A stretch of DNA of 64,000 nucleotides from Diphasiastrum complanatum (GCA_029204225.1 CM055093.1:21047701-21111700), one strand, 5' to 3'; counted from the first letter of the stretch, positions 36,541 to 47,800 are shown. Program-made: numbers and translations. Notes: a model not told the origin generated them from the letters alone.

Positions 36541-38220
36541 GGAGGCAGTTAAGTATGCCCAGATGTATGACAATCTCCTCGAAAGAGACCGTAAGGGTAA
36601 GTCCGCAGCAGTAGAACCCTCGGAGGCTACCACCTGTAAGGATAAGAGAAAGCTCCGTAAGAATAAATTTATGAAAGCAAAAAGATTAAAGTATCACCAG
36701 CTGAGCTTGAAAAAGCTAAAAAAGAAAAATTGTGCTTTAATTGTCTTGGAAGTGATGAGTCACAAAGAGCTTCAAGAAGTCGTTCGGCAGCTCGAAGACT
36801 ACTTGAAGAAGGGCTTTCTTAAGCCGCGTAAGTCACCATGGGCTGTACCGATCATTTTAGTTAAGAAAAAGGATGGATCGATGCGCATGTGTGTTGATTA
36901 TCGTGCCCTGAATAAGGTCATGGTAAAGGATAGATATCCTCTTCCTAGGATAGATGATCTGTTTCATCACTTAATAAAAGCGAAATTTTTCACTAAAATT
37001 GATTTAAGATTGGGTTCGGATCCGTGCGAATGATGCCCTCAAGACGGCTTTCTGAACTCGGTCAGGACACTTTGAGTTTTTGGTTCTTCCCTTTGGGTTA
37101 ACCAATGCTCCAGCCACGTTCATGAGGCTTATGAACAGTGTGTTCAGGCCCTATTTGGGCATTTTTGTGTTAGTTTTCTTGGATAATATTCTCGTCTTTA
37201 GCGAAACCGACGAATTGCACTTGGAACACCTCAAGAAGGTCTTCCAACTATTAAGAGAGAATTCCCTTTTCGCTCAGAAAGAAAAGGGTGATTTTTTTGT
37301 TGAAAAGGTAAAGTACTTGGGGCATGTGATCACGGATGAGGGAATCGGTACGGATTCTGAGAAAGTGGCTGCCATTTTTCAACGGCCAATGCCTAGTAAT
37401 GTGGAAGAGTTGCAAATCTTCCTAGGCCTTGCTGGGTATTACCAGAAGTTCATCCGAGATTACACCAAGCTAGCAACTCCGATGACGGATTTGCTAAGAC
37501 GTAAACGCAAAGCTTTTTCATGGGAGAAAGCCCAGCAAACAAGCTTTGAAAGGTTAAAATGTGCAATAGCTGCAGCTCCTGTCTTAAGATTACCCGATCC
37601 TACTCAGCCATTCGTGGTTGAGACAAGTGCCAGTGAAGAGGCTGTTGTTGTGGTTCTATTGCAAAACGGGCACCCATTGGCATTTGAGAGTAAGAAATTG
37701 GATGCGGCTCAACGGAATTACTCCACCTATGAGAAGGAGCTGTATGTTATAGTTTATGTACCTAGGCACGGTGATTTTAGGCACCAAATCTTAGAAGAAA
37801 GTCACAACAATCCTAGTGCGGGGCATTCGGGTATTAGAAAGATGTATGCCTTAGCAAGGAAGGAATTTTATTGGGCTAGCATGAGTAAAGATGTCCAAGT
37901 GTATGTACTGAAATGCCATAAGCGCCAGGCCAATAAGGCGGAACGCCTTAAGATAGGTGGCCTCCTACAGCCATTAGAGATACCTGAAAGTTTTTGGCAA
38001 GAGGCGTTTCTTAAGTTAGAAACTAAGCTAACTTAAGACCACCCACAAACGGATGGTTAAACAAAAAGAGTCAACCAAGTCCTAGAAGATATGTTGAGAG
38101 CTTATGTGAGTATGAAACAGTCTAACTGGGGAGGCTACCTGGGAGAGAGCCGATGTTCTTTGTAAGAAATATCCTACCTTCCTTACCAAAGAAGTAGCTT
38201 TCGAGGCCGAAAGCTTTTAA
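36540..38220 (+). pseudogene. Gypsy fragment 2: gag end, RT, RNase H, integrase pieces
   Basis: It opens with a gag C-terminal helix ([18 protein letters not shown]) and a Lys-rich tail that runs directly into RT ([60 protein letters not shown]). Protease is thus lost. After a shift near 37030: LPFGLTNAPATFMRLMN, VLVFLDNILVF (catalytic FLDD changed to FLDN), and RNase H with FVVETSASEEAVVVVLL (TDAS altered to TSAS). An integrase zinc segment HSGIRKMYALARKEFYWASM follows, and again PLEIPES, then the core end FWQEAFLKLETKLT. Four catalytic or structural sites are lost. Confidence 0.9.
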
Positions 38221-38648
38221 GGGGGGAAGTGTGTTAGAGCATCAATAGTACCATAAGGAGTAGCCTTCCGTGCTAGGCGGGACCCGGCCAGTTGTCATCA
38301 TTGGTTAGGAGGGTTCCAGGGGACGTGGCTCACGGATCCACAATGCTACCAGTAATACTGGTAGCCGAGGGGTCATGTACACAGGTAAGGCCACGTAGTA
38401 CCCCGAGTCTAGTAATGGGCCCAATGGGGTTCGAGGGGTCAGTGGGTACAGGTGACTACCTGGCCACATGGGCGAGCCCGGGATAGCAAGTGCTAAGTGG
38501 CAAGCTCATGGAGTGGACAACTAGGCAAGTACCCAACCCTTTGGGACTAAGTGTGTGGGAGGAGGGTCGTGCTACTCAGTTCTAGTTTATCTTTTGCTTC
38601 CTAACTTTCTCTCTCTAGCGTGTTCTTGGAGAAGGCTGTTGGCCTTAC
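38220..38648 (+). repeat. Gypsy LTR with polypurine tract before and PBS-like site after
   Basis: A purine tract (ttttaaggggggaag, 38216-38229) precedes tgtgttagagcatcaatag, and the sequence ends near ggccttaca, after which ttggtatcttaaaagc (38650-38665) resembles tggtatcagagc. An LTR lying between a PPT and a PBS-like text would be shared by two element copies, or be the product of unequal recombination. Its interior is G/C-rich. The one open frame in it (38292-38486) has no resemblance. Confidence 0.6.
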
Positions 38649-38689
38649 ACTTGGTATCTTAAAAGCGTCAATTCTCAACCTCAAGCTGG

Positions 38690-38880
38690 TGTAATGAAAC
38701 CCGAAACTGACCTAATACGAATCTAAGGCCATGTGATAATCCTGCAACTAAACAGCGTGGTAGCACTGGGAATCTTATTGTATCCCGTTCCAAAAAGAGA
38801 GTCAGATAATATTCAGGTTTGATCCCAATTGGCCCTTCCATGCATGATCGAGAAATGTTCTGTATAGGAACTATCTAATG
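38690..38880 (-). pseudogene. Short, old LINE RT C-terminal fragment
   Basis: tgaaacccgaaactgacctaat and the lines that follow resemble 44613-44790 of LINE C (for example gaaacccgaaactgaccc, ctatgtgatatactcctcaa) at lower identity. No frame is intact. It lies immediately left of the LINE A tail. Confidence 0.55.
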
Positions 38881-38927
38881 TAATCATGGGTACAAAATGG
38901 GATATTTGTGATAGAAATGCCAAGTGT

Positions 38928-38963
<36 letters not shown>

Positions 38964-39179
38964 AAGAAAGAAAGAAAGCTTTATTAATGTCTTTTCCATG
39001 CCAAAAGGCATATAAGACTAGTAAATGTACATGTCAAGTATGTGGCAACCATAGGAGCGTATGAAACGTCTCCAAAACAGTAACAAAAGTAGCAATCTAG
39101 AACTAAAGCTATAAACTGAAATAGATGTGATTCTATAAGAAACATGTGGGAGCATGTATACTGCTAACAGTCATGAGTG

Positions 39180-41170
39180 AGGTACGACGCAATCATCTAG
39201 TCCTGTCCTGCTGGTGCTAATGCTATAGAAGGATGTAATACGGCCTGCGGCATGAAGGGCCACTGGTGGTCTCTGACGTCGTCTGAGACGATGAAGAGGT
39301 CTCCTCGTGATAGGTCGAGTAGATCGTGCTGCAACATGGGTATGTGTGGGACGTTGCCTCTAGTCTCTGTGGGCAAGTAGGTCATCATCATCATCGTCGT
39401 CACCGTCATCAAAACGTCCTCTCCTCCTGGAGAAGAAAGAAGTGATCTGAGGCTGAGAAACCTGACTCGGCTGGGCTGCCTGATACAAATCCTGTCGTAG
39501 TATAAACATCTCTCGTATCATGAGTGCCACGCATCAGGAATCCTCATAAGCTATGAGCGATCGTAAGGTGACAGGTGTGTCTCGGAACAAACAGTGGTAT
39601 CTCCCTCTGATCTCGTACTATACCGGGAACCTAAAGATAAAGTGCTCCTCTGACTCCACCTCCTCTAAAGAGCATAACTGGCAAATCCGCTCCTCTCTTG
39701 GGGTACCCTGGAATCTACCAGTCTCAATAGCCAACTGATGTGATGATACGCGAAGCTGTCCCAATGTAAATCTGAGGCAGTGTGATAGTCTCTAGTCCAA
39801 ATAATGCGGTAAGACCGGGAACCCTGCTATGTCAAGCTCAATAAAATGAGTCCAGTAGTAGCCGGGTTTAACCCCAAGTTGTCGCACCCAAGTACGGTCG
39901 AGATATGCCCGATATAAGATGCGCCTGATATACTGATGAGTACCTGAGGGGAGCTCTGTAATGGAGATACCAAATGACTCAAGGAGGAAATGGGATGCCT
40001 GAGAGAACCACGATAGTCGATAACCCTGGTCATGAAGAAAGTGTGAGGAAACAAGTGTAGTCTGTGTATATCTCATATCCTCATCGGGCAGAGCCTGGAT
40101 TCTCTGAATGTATGTGATAAGCTGGAACGCGGCATATATCTGAATAGGTGGAACGGCAAACTCTGCAAGAAGGATCTCATGTGGAACCGAGGGCTTCGCC
40201 CGAATCATACGAGCTAACATGGTGGTCTGCAATCGTGAAATGCTGGCCCAATGTGATGAAAGGAGGCCGGTGCACCATGTCTCTGCTACATATAAGGCTG
40301 TGGGGGTGACAATAGTATCAAAGAGTCTACACTTACTGCGAGCATCTCGGATGAGCTTCCTGAACAAGAACCGCTCAAGCTGAACAAGAGAGGAATGCCC
40401 CTTCCCAAGTCGGGTGGTGGCAGCCTGCCGCATGCTGAAGGTAGGACCAGAAAAGAGTATCCCCAAATAGGTATAAGAGGAAACTACCTCTAAGGCCTGT
40501 CCATCTGGGATGAGCTCCTGGCGCTGCATGAAGGCTCGAGAAGTGTTGAAGACCATAACCTTGGTCTTCGCAGTGTTCACCCCCCGTCCCCATCTGGTAC
40601 AAAATCCCTGTAACCAATCCAGCTTCCTCTGCAAACCCTCTCTGGTCGGGGATACTAGTACTACATCATCCGCATAAAGGAGAATAGCAAACAGAATGGT
40701 GCCAAGTCTACAGCCACCCCCGCCACACTGTGAGATGACTCGTTCTAACTCATCAATATACAATCCAAAGAGAACCGGTGAAAGAGAGCACCCCTGTTTC
40801 ACCCCAATGGTGCTCCAAATGTGATCAGATAGGCCACTGCTATGTCGGAAACATCCCAAGACCTTCTCATAAAGAGCCATCACTGCTAAAACAATATTTG
40901 TGGAGAAACCAAGGTCATGAAGTCTCTGAATGAGCAGGGAGCGTGGTACAGAATCGAAGGCTTTCCTGAAATCTACAAAACAGCAGTAAACCCCAAGTCT
41001 GTACACGGAATCCCATCTGTATCCTGGAAAAATAGGTAATCCTCTCTCCTGACTCTCATGAGTCTCCATAAAGAGCAATAAATCCCTGTCAGTGATGAAA
41101 TCGATCAAGTCGCCAGCAATGGAAGATGAGTGTAAACCATCACAGTTCCATACTCCAATCCAGAGATGGT
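39180..41170 (-). pseudogene. LINE A ORF2: endonuclease start, RT, zf-RVT domain
   Basis: A single 438-codon frame (39792-41108) starts in the endonuclease (DLLLFMETHESQERGLPIF) and jumps, in frame, into RT at VYCCFVDFRKAFDSVPRSLL. It holds GVKQGCSLSPVLFGLYIDEL, the catalytic FAILLYADDVVLVSP and the thumb CRLFDTIVTPTALYVAETW. It continues with GTHQYIRRILYRAYLDRTW and, after a stop at about 39790, ERICQLCSLEEVESEEHFIF, a zinc-binding RT tail in which the final Cys is Phe, then RGRYHCLF. The deletion removes the endonuclease core, so the product cannot nick DNA. Confidence 0.9.
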
Positions 41171-41216
41171 GTGGATGGGGCCCCGGGGCACTCCCGAACC
41201 CAGGGACCCCAAATCC

Positions 41217-42479
41217 CTAGCACTGGGAGCTGCTAGGTGCGCTATCAAGAAAACGCACTTGTCCATCTCGGTAAATGACTCGTCTGCCAGACTCACGGGC
41301 TACCTGAAAGGCCTTACGCCTCTCCTCTACCTGGATATATGTGAGGTCGTCGTCCATATAGATAGTGGTACCACGTAGCTTAGCTCTGCACCGCAAAGCA
41401 TCTCGGCGGCTCTCGAGGGAGGTGAAACGAATAATGAGTGTGGCTGCATCTCTAGTGGTCCGCCATGCGGTGTCTAACCCCTCTGTCCTGTGCCCGAGAG
41501 TGATGTCAAGAAAGCGTTTAGCTTCAGCCAATGCATCCTGTGTATCTAGAACTCCGTGAACTCTAATATTGTGGGCTTTTTGGTCTCGAGATTTCTCTTC
41601 CGAGATGGTGGCTGAGATAACTGAGGAGATGGGAGCACTGGGTTTGGTGCCCTTTTTCAAAACTGAAGCCTAGGAAAGGGCCTCTTCGTGTTGCTTCTCA
41701 ATCTTGGTTTCTAGCTCCCATAGCATGTTGGCGGTGGATTCCGAAGCTACGGCCTGTTTGATTCCGATGGATTGTTCGAGTGAGGCAACCTTGGACTGCA
41801 ATAGCTTCTTCTCGTTGATCAAAGAAGTAACCGTTCCTTTCAACTGTGATATTTCATACCGCAAAAACTGGAAATCTGCCTTGAATTGATCAATCTGCCA
41901 ATTGATTTAGAAGGCGTACACGGAATATTGGCTGTAGACTGTAGTGCCGGGAAGGAGGAAGAGTGAGCAATGATCGGTGTGGGAAGAATAGGGTCAGAAG
42001 ACGGAAGAGGAGCCGAATCAGGGGAGCAGCCATCAGAGAGGGGGGTGGGAGTTGTAGCAGGAGAGGGAGATGGGTCATCGAGGGGGTGAGGTGAAGTGGC
42101 AGCGAGGGGGGGGCTGGAATGACAATGAGGTGACGTGAGAGATCAGCGAGGGGGTGAGGTGAGGGATCAGCGAGGGGGTGAGGTGAGGGGGCAGCGAGAG
42201 GGGGGGTTGGGGTGGCAGCAAGAGGGGGTGAGGAGGGTGGATGAATGGAGGGGTCAGCGAGGAGGATGGGTGAGGGGGTGGCAGCTAGAGATCGGGGAGG
42301 TCAGCGAGGGGGGAAGGCGAAGGAGAAGGAGCAGCGAGGGGGGAAGGGGAAGGGGCAGCAAGGGGGGAAGGAGAAGGTGCAGCGAGGGGGGGAGGTGAGT
42401 GGTGAGCGAGGGAGGTGAGTGAGGAGGTGGCTGGGGACCGTGCTGATCTACGAGCAGGGGCGCGAGGAGGAGGGGCCAT
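41217..42479 (-). pseudogene. LINE A ORF1, frameshifted
   Basis: The C-terminal part (41217-41660) reads RDQKAHNIRVHGVLDTQDAL, AWRTTRDAATLIIRFTSLES, RDALRCRAKLRGTTIYMDDD and GRRVIYRDGQVRFLD, an L1-ORF1-like RNA-binding/C-terminal fold. A coiled coil (41670-41864, RYEISQLKGTVTSLINEKKL) precedes it. The N-terminal region is Pro/Ser/Ala-rich (42285-42479, MAPPPRAPARRSARSP start) and G/C-rich with tandem aggggg repeats. Shifts near 41665, 41890 and 42285 break it. A second, similar protein is in LINE C. Confidence 0.85.
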
Positions 42480-42543
42480 GGTGGAGAGTGGACCAGGGCA
42501 GGGTCTAGGACAGGGCAGCCATCGCTGGAGGAGCTGCCATCGC

Positions 42544-42544
<1 letters not shown>

Positions 42545-42604
<60 letters not shown>

Positions 42605-43833
42605 CTTTATTAATGTCTTTTAATGCCAAAAGGCATATAAGACAAAGTAAGTACATCTCAAGTGTGATAGATACTGAACGGAGCATATAAATGCCTCTAT
42701 AATCAAACAACAAGAACAACTAGACATTAACCTAACAAGACAAGACTAAACAACTAAAGTATCTCATCTACCCTCAAGACATGAAAGTCTGAGATATGGT
42801 ACATCGGGAATCATATAATTAAGGCTGTACAATAACCATTTCAGCTGTAGGATAGACCGTATCGTGTCACCGCTAAACCACTGCTGAAAAAAGCAAGGAT
42901 AGATGATGATGATGATGATGAAAATGCACGAACTGACGAGGAGGGCCGGCGTATGTGAGCTCTAGATAGGCGAAGTCTTTGTGTAGCCATAGTGTATGGT
43001 CTGGAAACAGTACGCTGTCGGCGATCACGGTGAACATCCCGAGATAAGATATCTGACTCATCCTCGGACAAAATGTCGGCATCAATATCTACTCTGGAAC
43101 GTCTCCTAGAAAAAGAGGAGGTAATCTGGGTCTGCTGGGAGTCATGGTAGCCATCACGATCTCTCTGACAAATATCTCTACGGAGGAGGAACATCTCACG
43201 CAGCATCAATGCAACACATCGAGGATCAACATATGAAATGAGTGAGCGCCATGTAACAGTGATAACATCCACGGATCTCATAATAGATGGGGCATCTAAA
43301 AAGAAAATGCTCCTCTGACTCCACCTCCCCTAATGTACACATCTGACAAAGTCTACTCATGTGAGGGATTCCCTGGAAACGCCCTATCTCCACATATAGC
43401 TAATGTGAGGAAATTCGGAACTGTCCTAGTGTAAATCGCAGGCAATGTGAAAGTCCACTATCCAGGTAACGAGGCAAAACTGGGACCCCAGCACTGTCTA
43501 GCTCTAGGAAACTGGAGCAATAAAAGTCTGGTTTGACCCCCAAAGGCCCTGCCATGTCACTCGAGAATAAGCCCGATAAATAACCCTCTTGATATACCGA
43601 TGGGATCCCTCTGGTAGATCAAAGATATCCATGCCATGTACGTAAGAGACGACAACCCTAGGAGTACCATGATAGCTGATGACCCTGATAATGAAGCTGC
43701 TGAGAAGAGAGAAAAGTTGTATAGGGATAACGTGAAGCTGGAAGACTCAACACTCTCTGGATGTATGTGATCAACCTGAAAATAGCCTCAACTCGGAGTG
43801 AAATAGCAGCAAACTCAGCAAGTATAATCAGGT
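42545..43833 (-). mobile_element. LINE B, 5'-truncated
   Basis: The tail is (GA)n at 42545-42599 followed by the shared hairpin block (agctttattaatgtctttt..atgccaaaaggcat). Inward, minus-strand frames (42841-43281, 43400-43830) hold the zinc-domain part of ORF2 (ADILSEDESDIL acidic patch, WRSLISYVDPRCVALMLRE) and the RT C-terminus with ILAEFAAISLRVEAIFRLIT. The element ends at about 43833 against the (GA)n tail of LINE C. Confidence 0.8.
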
Positions 43834-43835
43834 GA

Positions 43836-43867
<32 letters not shown>

Positions 43868-44105
43868 AGAGAGAGAAAGAAAGATTTTATTAATGTCCTT
43901 GAATACCCTAAGGTACATAGGACTAAGAAAAGGTACATGTCAAGTGTGCACAATGAAGCTTAAAGCTCAATCATCTATAAAACAATAACTGCAAATACAA
44001 TGCATAAAGACGGCTGGCCCAGTCAGGATCCAATAGCTTGTAATCGTATATCATGATGCCCATCAGCATGGAAGAAATGGTGGATGGTATGCTGTGAAAG
44101 TGTCA

Positions 44106-45587
44106 TTAGATGTGCCCTGGACCTTGTCGCCGGATAGGCTGTCGGTGTCGTCTCTGCTGCCGTGGCGCTCTGGGTTGTGATGTAATAGCTAGCTGTCTCT
44201 CTAGCCGTCGACATGGTCTCTGATGCCGATGTACCAAGGACTCGGGAATCTCGGCCTCTCCATCTGAATCGCTGCCTATGGGTACCTCGGATCTCTGTCT
44301 CCGACGGGATATGCACTCATCAATGCTCAGCTGTGTCAAGGAATGTGTATCATCTAGTCTCCTCCTCCTCAGGTCTGACATCTCTCGGATCATCAGTGCG
44401 ACACATCTAGGGTCCTCATAAGATATCAAGGTAGAAAGTGTAATTGGGTGCTCTCTGAACAAGCAGTAGTACCGCCCCCGAATCTCATAGTAGGCTGCAC
44501 ATCTGAAGAGGAAATGTGACTCGTCCTCAATCTCAAGCATAACACACATGCTACAAAGCCGGTCCTCTCGTGGGGTGCCACTGTATCTGCCGGTCTCAAT
44601 GGCCAGCTGATGTGAAGAAACCCGAAACTGACCCATCGCTATCCGCAGACTATGTGATATACTCCTCAACAAGTAACCAGATACTATGGGGCAGCCAGCC
44701 GGATCAAGAGATAGAAAGTGTGTACGATAAAACTCACTCTTGGTCCCCAATAAACCCTGCCAAGTGATATGAAGATATGATCTGTAAAGGAGGCCTCTAA
44801 TGTATTGGTGGGTGCCCGCAGGTAGGTCACTGATCTGGATACCCAATGTGGAGACTATGTGGGAAGCAAGTGTAGTCACCAGAACCTGGCAGCTGAAAAA
44901 GGCCATTATAAATGGCCAGTCCATGAGCCTCACCCAACTGAAGCATCTGCTCCCCATATGATGTGACTGGACCCGCTGCATCTCTGATATGTAATAAATA
45001 TCAGCGTCTAGTTTGTGAAAATTACTACAAATGTCATCTCTAATGCTTAAATCCACGGTAAGCTTGTGAAAAATCTTATCAGAATTTTTCTAAAAGATGT
45101 GAGTTTGGATTGAATGCTCTCAGCCGTCATGTCTTACCATATCCAGGCAGAGTTACTTCTATTTCTTCTTTAGTTAATGTCCGATGAAATATCCATGAAA
45201 GGTGACTCCTCCTGTGAGGTGAAAGCTGATGTCTCTGGAGGGAAATAACCAATAGCCAAAAATATGTCACGATCTAACTCCATCAACCTGTGGTCCAACC
45301 TGATCCAGATATAGCAAGCCTGCTCGTCCGTGTATAGTAGCTCGACCCATGGCCGGAGAGAGTCTCGAAATAAGCAAGCAACACCACCTGAACCGACTAG
45401 TCAGTGCCCTCGTCTTCCCTCTGCAAGTAGAAAGCCAGCAAAATCCCTCAATGCAAGGAAGTCCTCTCTCAGGACTCTCATGTGTCTCAGTAAGTATAAG
45501 GATATCCCCTGTAGTACAAATATCTCTAAAGTCTCCTGCTGTAGCTGAAGAATGGATACCATTGCAGTTCCATAAACTCAACCGCAA
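44106..45587 (-). pseudogene. LINE C ORF2: endonuclease start joined to RT C-terminus
   Basis: The start (45587) reads MRLSLWNCNGIHSSATAGDF and LILTETHESPERGLPCIEGF, an APE-like endonuclease with its Asn and Glu. Around 45250-45180 comes DRDIFLAIGYFPPETSAFTS. After about 100 unclear bases the frame 44106-45056 holds SHIVSTLGIQISDLPAGTHQ, the thumb-side PAGCPIVSGY, the zinc domain DRLCSMCVMLEIEDESHFLF with FRCAAYYEIRGRYYCLF, and an Arg/Gln-rich end. The catalytic RT motif is missing, so this copy is inert. Confidence 0.85.
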
Positions 45588-45638
45588 TGCTTTTGTGAGG
45601 GCCCCCGAACCGCTCCCAAGTCCGGGGGGCCCAAATCC

Positions 45639-46816
45639 CTATGCCTCAGATTTTTGGGGGTCAATGTATCGGGCCTTACCATCCCGATAGATCACCCTTT
45701 TTCCCAATGCTTTGGCTTCGCTGAAAACCTTCCTCCTTTTGGCAACTTGCATAGGTGTGAGATCATCGTCCATGAAGACAAGGGTACCTCTCAGCCTAGC
45801 TCGTAGCCTAAGGACAGCTTGCCGCTCCTCTATTCCCGTGAACCGTATGATGAGTGTAGTTGGATCTCTTTTAGTTCTCCACGCTCTTTCCATTCCGTTG
45901 TGATGGTGGGAAAGTGTATCCGTGAGGAAACTGGTTGCTTCGGTAATTGGAGCCTTAGTATCTTCAATTCCTCGCACCCGCACATTCAGAGATTTATACT
46001 TCCGCATTTCTTCTTCGGATATGGTGGCTGAGATGACGCTATTGAAAGTGTGTGTACCTTCTTTACCGTCTTCTTTGAATAGAGAGGCCCATGTTTTGGT
46101 TTCCGCCTTATGTTGCTCAATCTGTTCCTCCAATTCTTGGATCTTGTGGTGCTGGCTAGTTCTTCTTTTCTGCTCAAGGTCTCTTCCAAAGATATGATCC
46201 GGGCCATCATAGTTTGCTTCTCGATTGCCATAGCTTGTATTGTGGTTTTCATTTGACCCAATTCAATCCTTAGGTAGCTAGATTCCAGTGTAATCTGCTC
46301 CATGCAAGAGAGAAGGTACTGTTCAAATGCTTTCGTAGGAGAGTACACTTCTTTAGGGAATGAGAGAGGATAATGGGAGGGGGCAGGAGAACCATGGAGA
46401 AAGGAGAGGGCCAAGGAAGAGGGGGGAGGGCTAAGTGCCTGCTGGGCAGCCAGCGTTGCCTCAGCAGGCAGAAAAGAGGGAATGGAAGCCAACGACGGGG
46501 TGGGAAGGGCCAGCGAAGGGGTGGGAGGGGTAGGATTAGTCTGAGCAGTCAGCGAGGGGGTGGGAAGGGCCAGCAAGGGGGTGGGAGGGGTAGGATTAGT
46601 CTGAGCAGGCAGCGAGGGGGTGGGAAGGTCCAGCGAGGGGGTGGGAGGGGCGGGAGTAGGCTGAGCAGGCAGCGAGGTGGTGGGAGAGGTAGTAGGCAGC
46701 GAGGGGGTGAGTGAAGGCAGCGAGGAAGCAACAAACGAGGGAGCAGGCAGCGAGGGGGTGGAATCAGGCAGCGAAGGAGAGGGAGGGGAGCGAGGGCTCC
46801 CCTTTTTCTTGGCCAT
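45639..46816 (-). pseudogene. LINE C ORF1, one frameshift
   Basis: Start MAKKKGSPRSPPSPSLPDST at 46816, followed by a Pro/Thr/Ser-rich region with 20-residue repeats (PTPPTPSLALPTPSLTAQ-like, at least four, about 60 bp each in 46490-46700). A helix YLLSCMEQITLESSYLRIEL and coiled coil IISLEETLSRKEEL come next. The frame then shifts near 46140 and continues as MEEQIEQHKAETKTWASLF, NVRVRGIEDTKAPITEATSF, TLIIRFTGIEERQAVLRLRA and KRVIYRDGKARYIDPQKSEA (L1-ORF1-like C-terminus). Apart from that one shift it is open from end to end. Confidence 0.85.
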
Positions 46817-46826
46817 GGAGATGTGG

Positions 46827-46831
<5 letters not shown>

Positions 46832-46877
<46 letters not shown>

Positions 46878-46885
46878 AGAGAGAG
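46832..46885. repeat. (GA)n microsatellite at the 5' end of LINE C
   Basis: A GA run with one aga interruption. On its right lies tctctttgcagaaaaagtattc, which is not LINE sequence, so this tract is not the tail of another copy. It could be a pre-existing insertion target. Confidence 0.9.
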
Positions 46886-47214
46886 TCTCTTTGCAGAAAA
46901 AGTATTCTCAACAACAATACATTGACATAAAGCTCCCAGATTTGATAGTCAGCAATGTGCTCTCTGCCAATGTGGCCAGTGGGTAGTAGCACTAATAAGA
47001 AAATTTATTCCACTCAATCAACCCCACACTGATACTCATACTACGATTAGGTTGATCCAATTCAGACGTTCAAAATTCAATGGTATGACCAAACTTACTC
47101 CAATCCTGAACAAAACTGAAACTAGTAGCTTTGATCTTTTTCTATACTACTTATACATACAAATAATGATTTCAAGGTCCAAACCTCCTCTAGTTCTAGA
47201 TTGTTCCTCACAAT
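46886..47214. other. Intronic non-coding DNA
   Basis: No coding or repeat resemblance was recognised. Confidence 0.5.
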
Positions 47215-47395
47215 CCCAGAGAACTATTCGGTTACTTCTGAATAGTTCCATTTCTGTAGCTTACTCTGGATTTGTCTGAAAATGCTTTCGAATATTCACG
47301 TTTCCATACATATTCTGGCTTTCTTTTAAAAATTGTGCAACTGATAGTTCCTCTGATAGATTCTCCTAGTCAACGCTCTTTTAGCAGGTACAGTC
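47215..47395 (+). repeat. Dispersed repeat, copy 2
   Basis: The partner of 1265-1440, with cttactctggatttgtctgaaa, tccatacatattctggctttctt and a similar downstream gatagttcctctgatag text. It lies inside the MBD9-like intron. Confidence 0.55.
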
Positions 47396-47667
47396 CTTTG
47401 CTGATGTATGATCCTCCAGCAACAATTGGTTAACATGAAACTCCCTATGAGTGATAGCTTGAGCCACATAACCAAACTCAAATCGAGACAGCCAGCGATC
47501 AGCTCAGGGTCAAGCAATCCAGAAGGGCAGCAAATTCCAAATGAGAATCAAGGATATACAGCGATTTGAGGACTAAAGAGTGCCACAATTGCAGGAGCAA
47601 TGAGAGCACAACATGGCATGGTAACAAAGGGCAAATGGCAGCAAGGCAATGTCTATTTCAGCACTGC

Positions 47668-47670
<3 letters not shown>

Positions 47671-47711
<41 letters not shown>

Positions 47712-47800
47712 TATTACTGTCTTTTCCATGCCAAAAGGCATATAAGACCAAAAAGAGTACATGTCAAGTATGTGGTAACCATGAGAGGAAAGAGAGAGAG
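47671..47800 (-). mobile_element. LINE D, tail-only copy
   Basis: (GA)n at 47671-47708, then agctttattactgtcttttccatgcc..ggcatataagacc and the gtacatgtcaagtatgtgg block, the shared LINE 3' end. It breaks off after about 110 bases. The broken end meets gagaggaaagagagagag (47783-47800), again GA-rich. This is a severely 5'-truncated insertion. Confidence 0.8.

Larger units (their letters stand above)
38931..42544 (-). mobile_element. LINE A, full span with internal deletion
   Basis: On the minus strand: a 5' end with ORF1 (start codon 42479), ORF2 with endonuclease start, RT and zinc domain, a short 3' UTR, an AATAAAGC signal, and a 3' tail of (TC)n preceded by a conserved hairpin. The tail occupies 38931-38978 and the hairpin (tgcc-aaaa-ggca on the plus strand) lies at 38998-39010. 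The 5' end abuts another (GA)n tract, the tail of LINE B at 42545. About 0.9 kb between endonuclease and RT is missing compared with LINE F. Confidence 0.85.
43834..46831 (-). mobile_element. LINE C, both ORFs present but internally deleted
   Basis: Tail (GA)n at 43834-43880, then a diverged hairpin block (taccctaaggta instead of tgccaaaaggca). It runs to an ORF1 start at 46816 and meets another (GA)n (46832-46885) only 15 bases further. ORF1 and ORF2 read in order. ORF2 lacks the endonuclease end and all RT palm motifs. GA-rich DNA therefore lies on both sides of the element. Confidence 0.85.

Noticed and set aside
39197-39412. Frame reading a Met/Thr-rich peptide with acidic run
   Set aside because: It is the out-of-frame tail of LINE A ORF2, whose true reading here is an acidic, Arg-rich C-terminus as in LINE F.
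42285-42719. Frame with an SLSLSL run before a Pro-rich stretch
   Set aside because: The SL run is the (GA)n tail of LINE B read backwards. The real ORF1 start lies inside at 42479.
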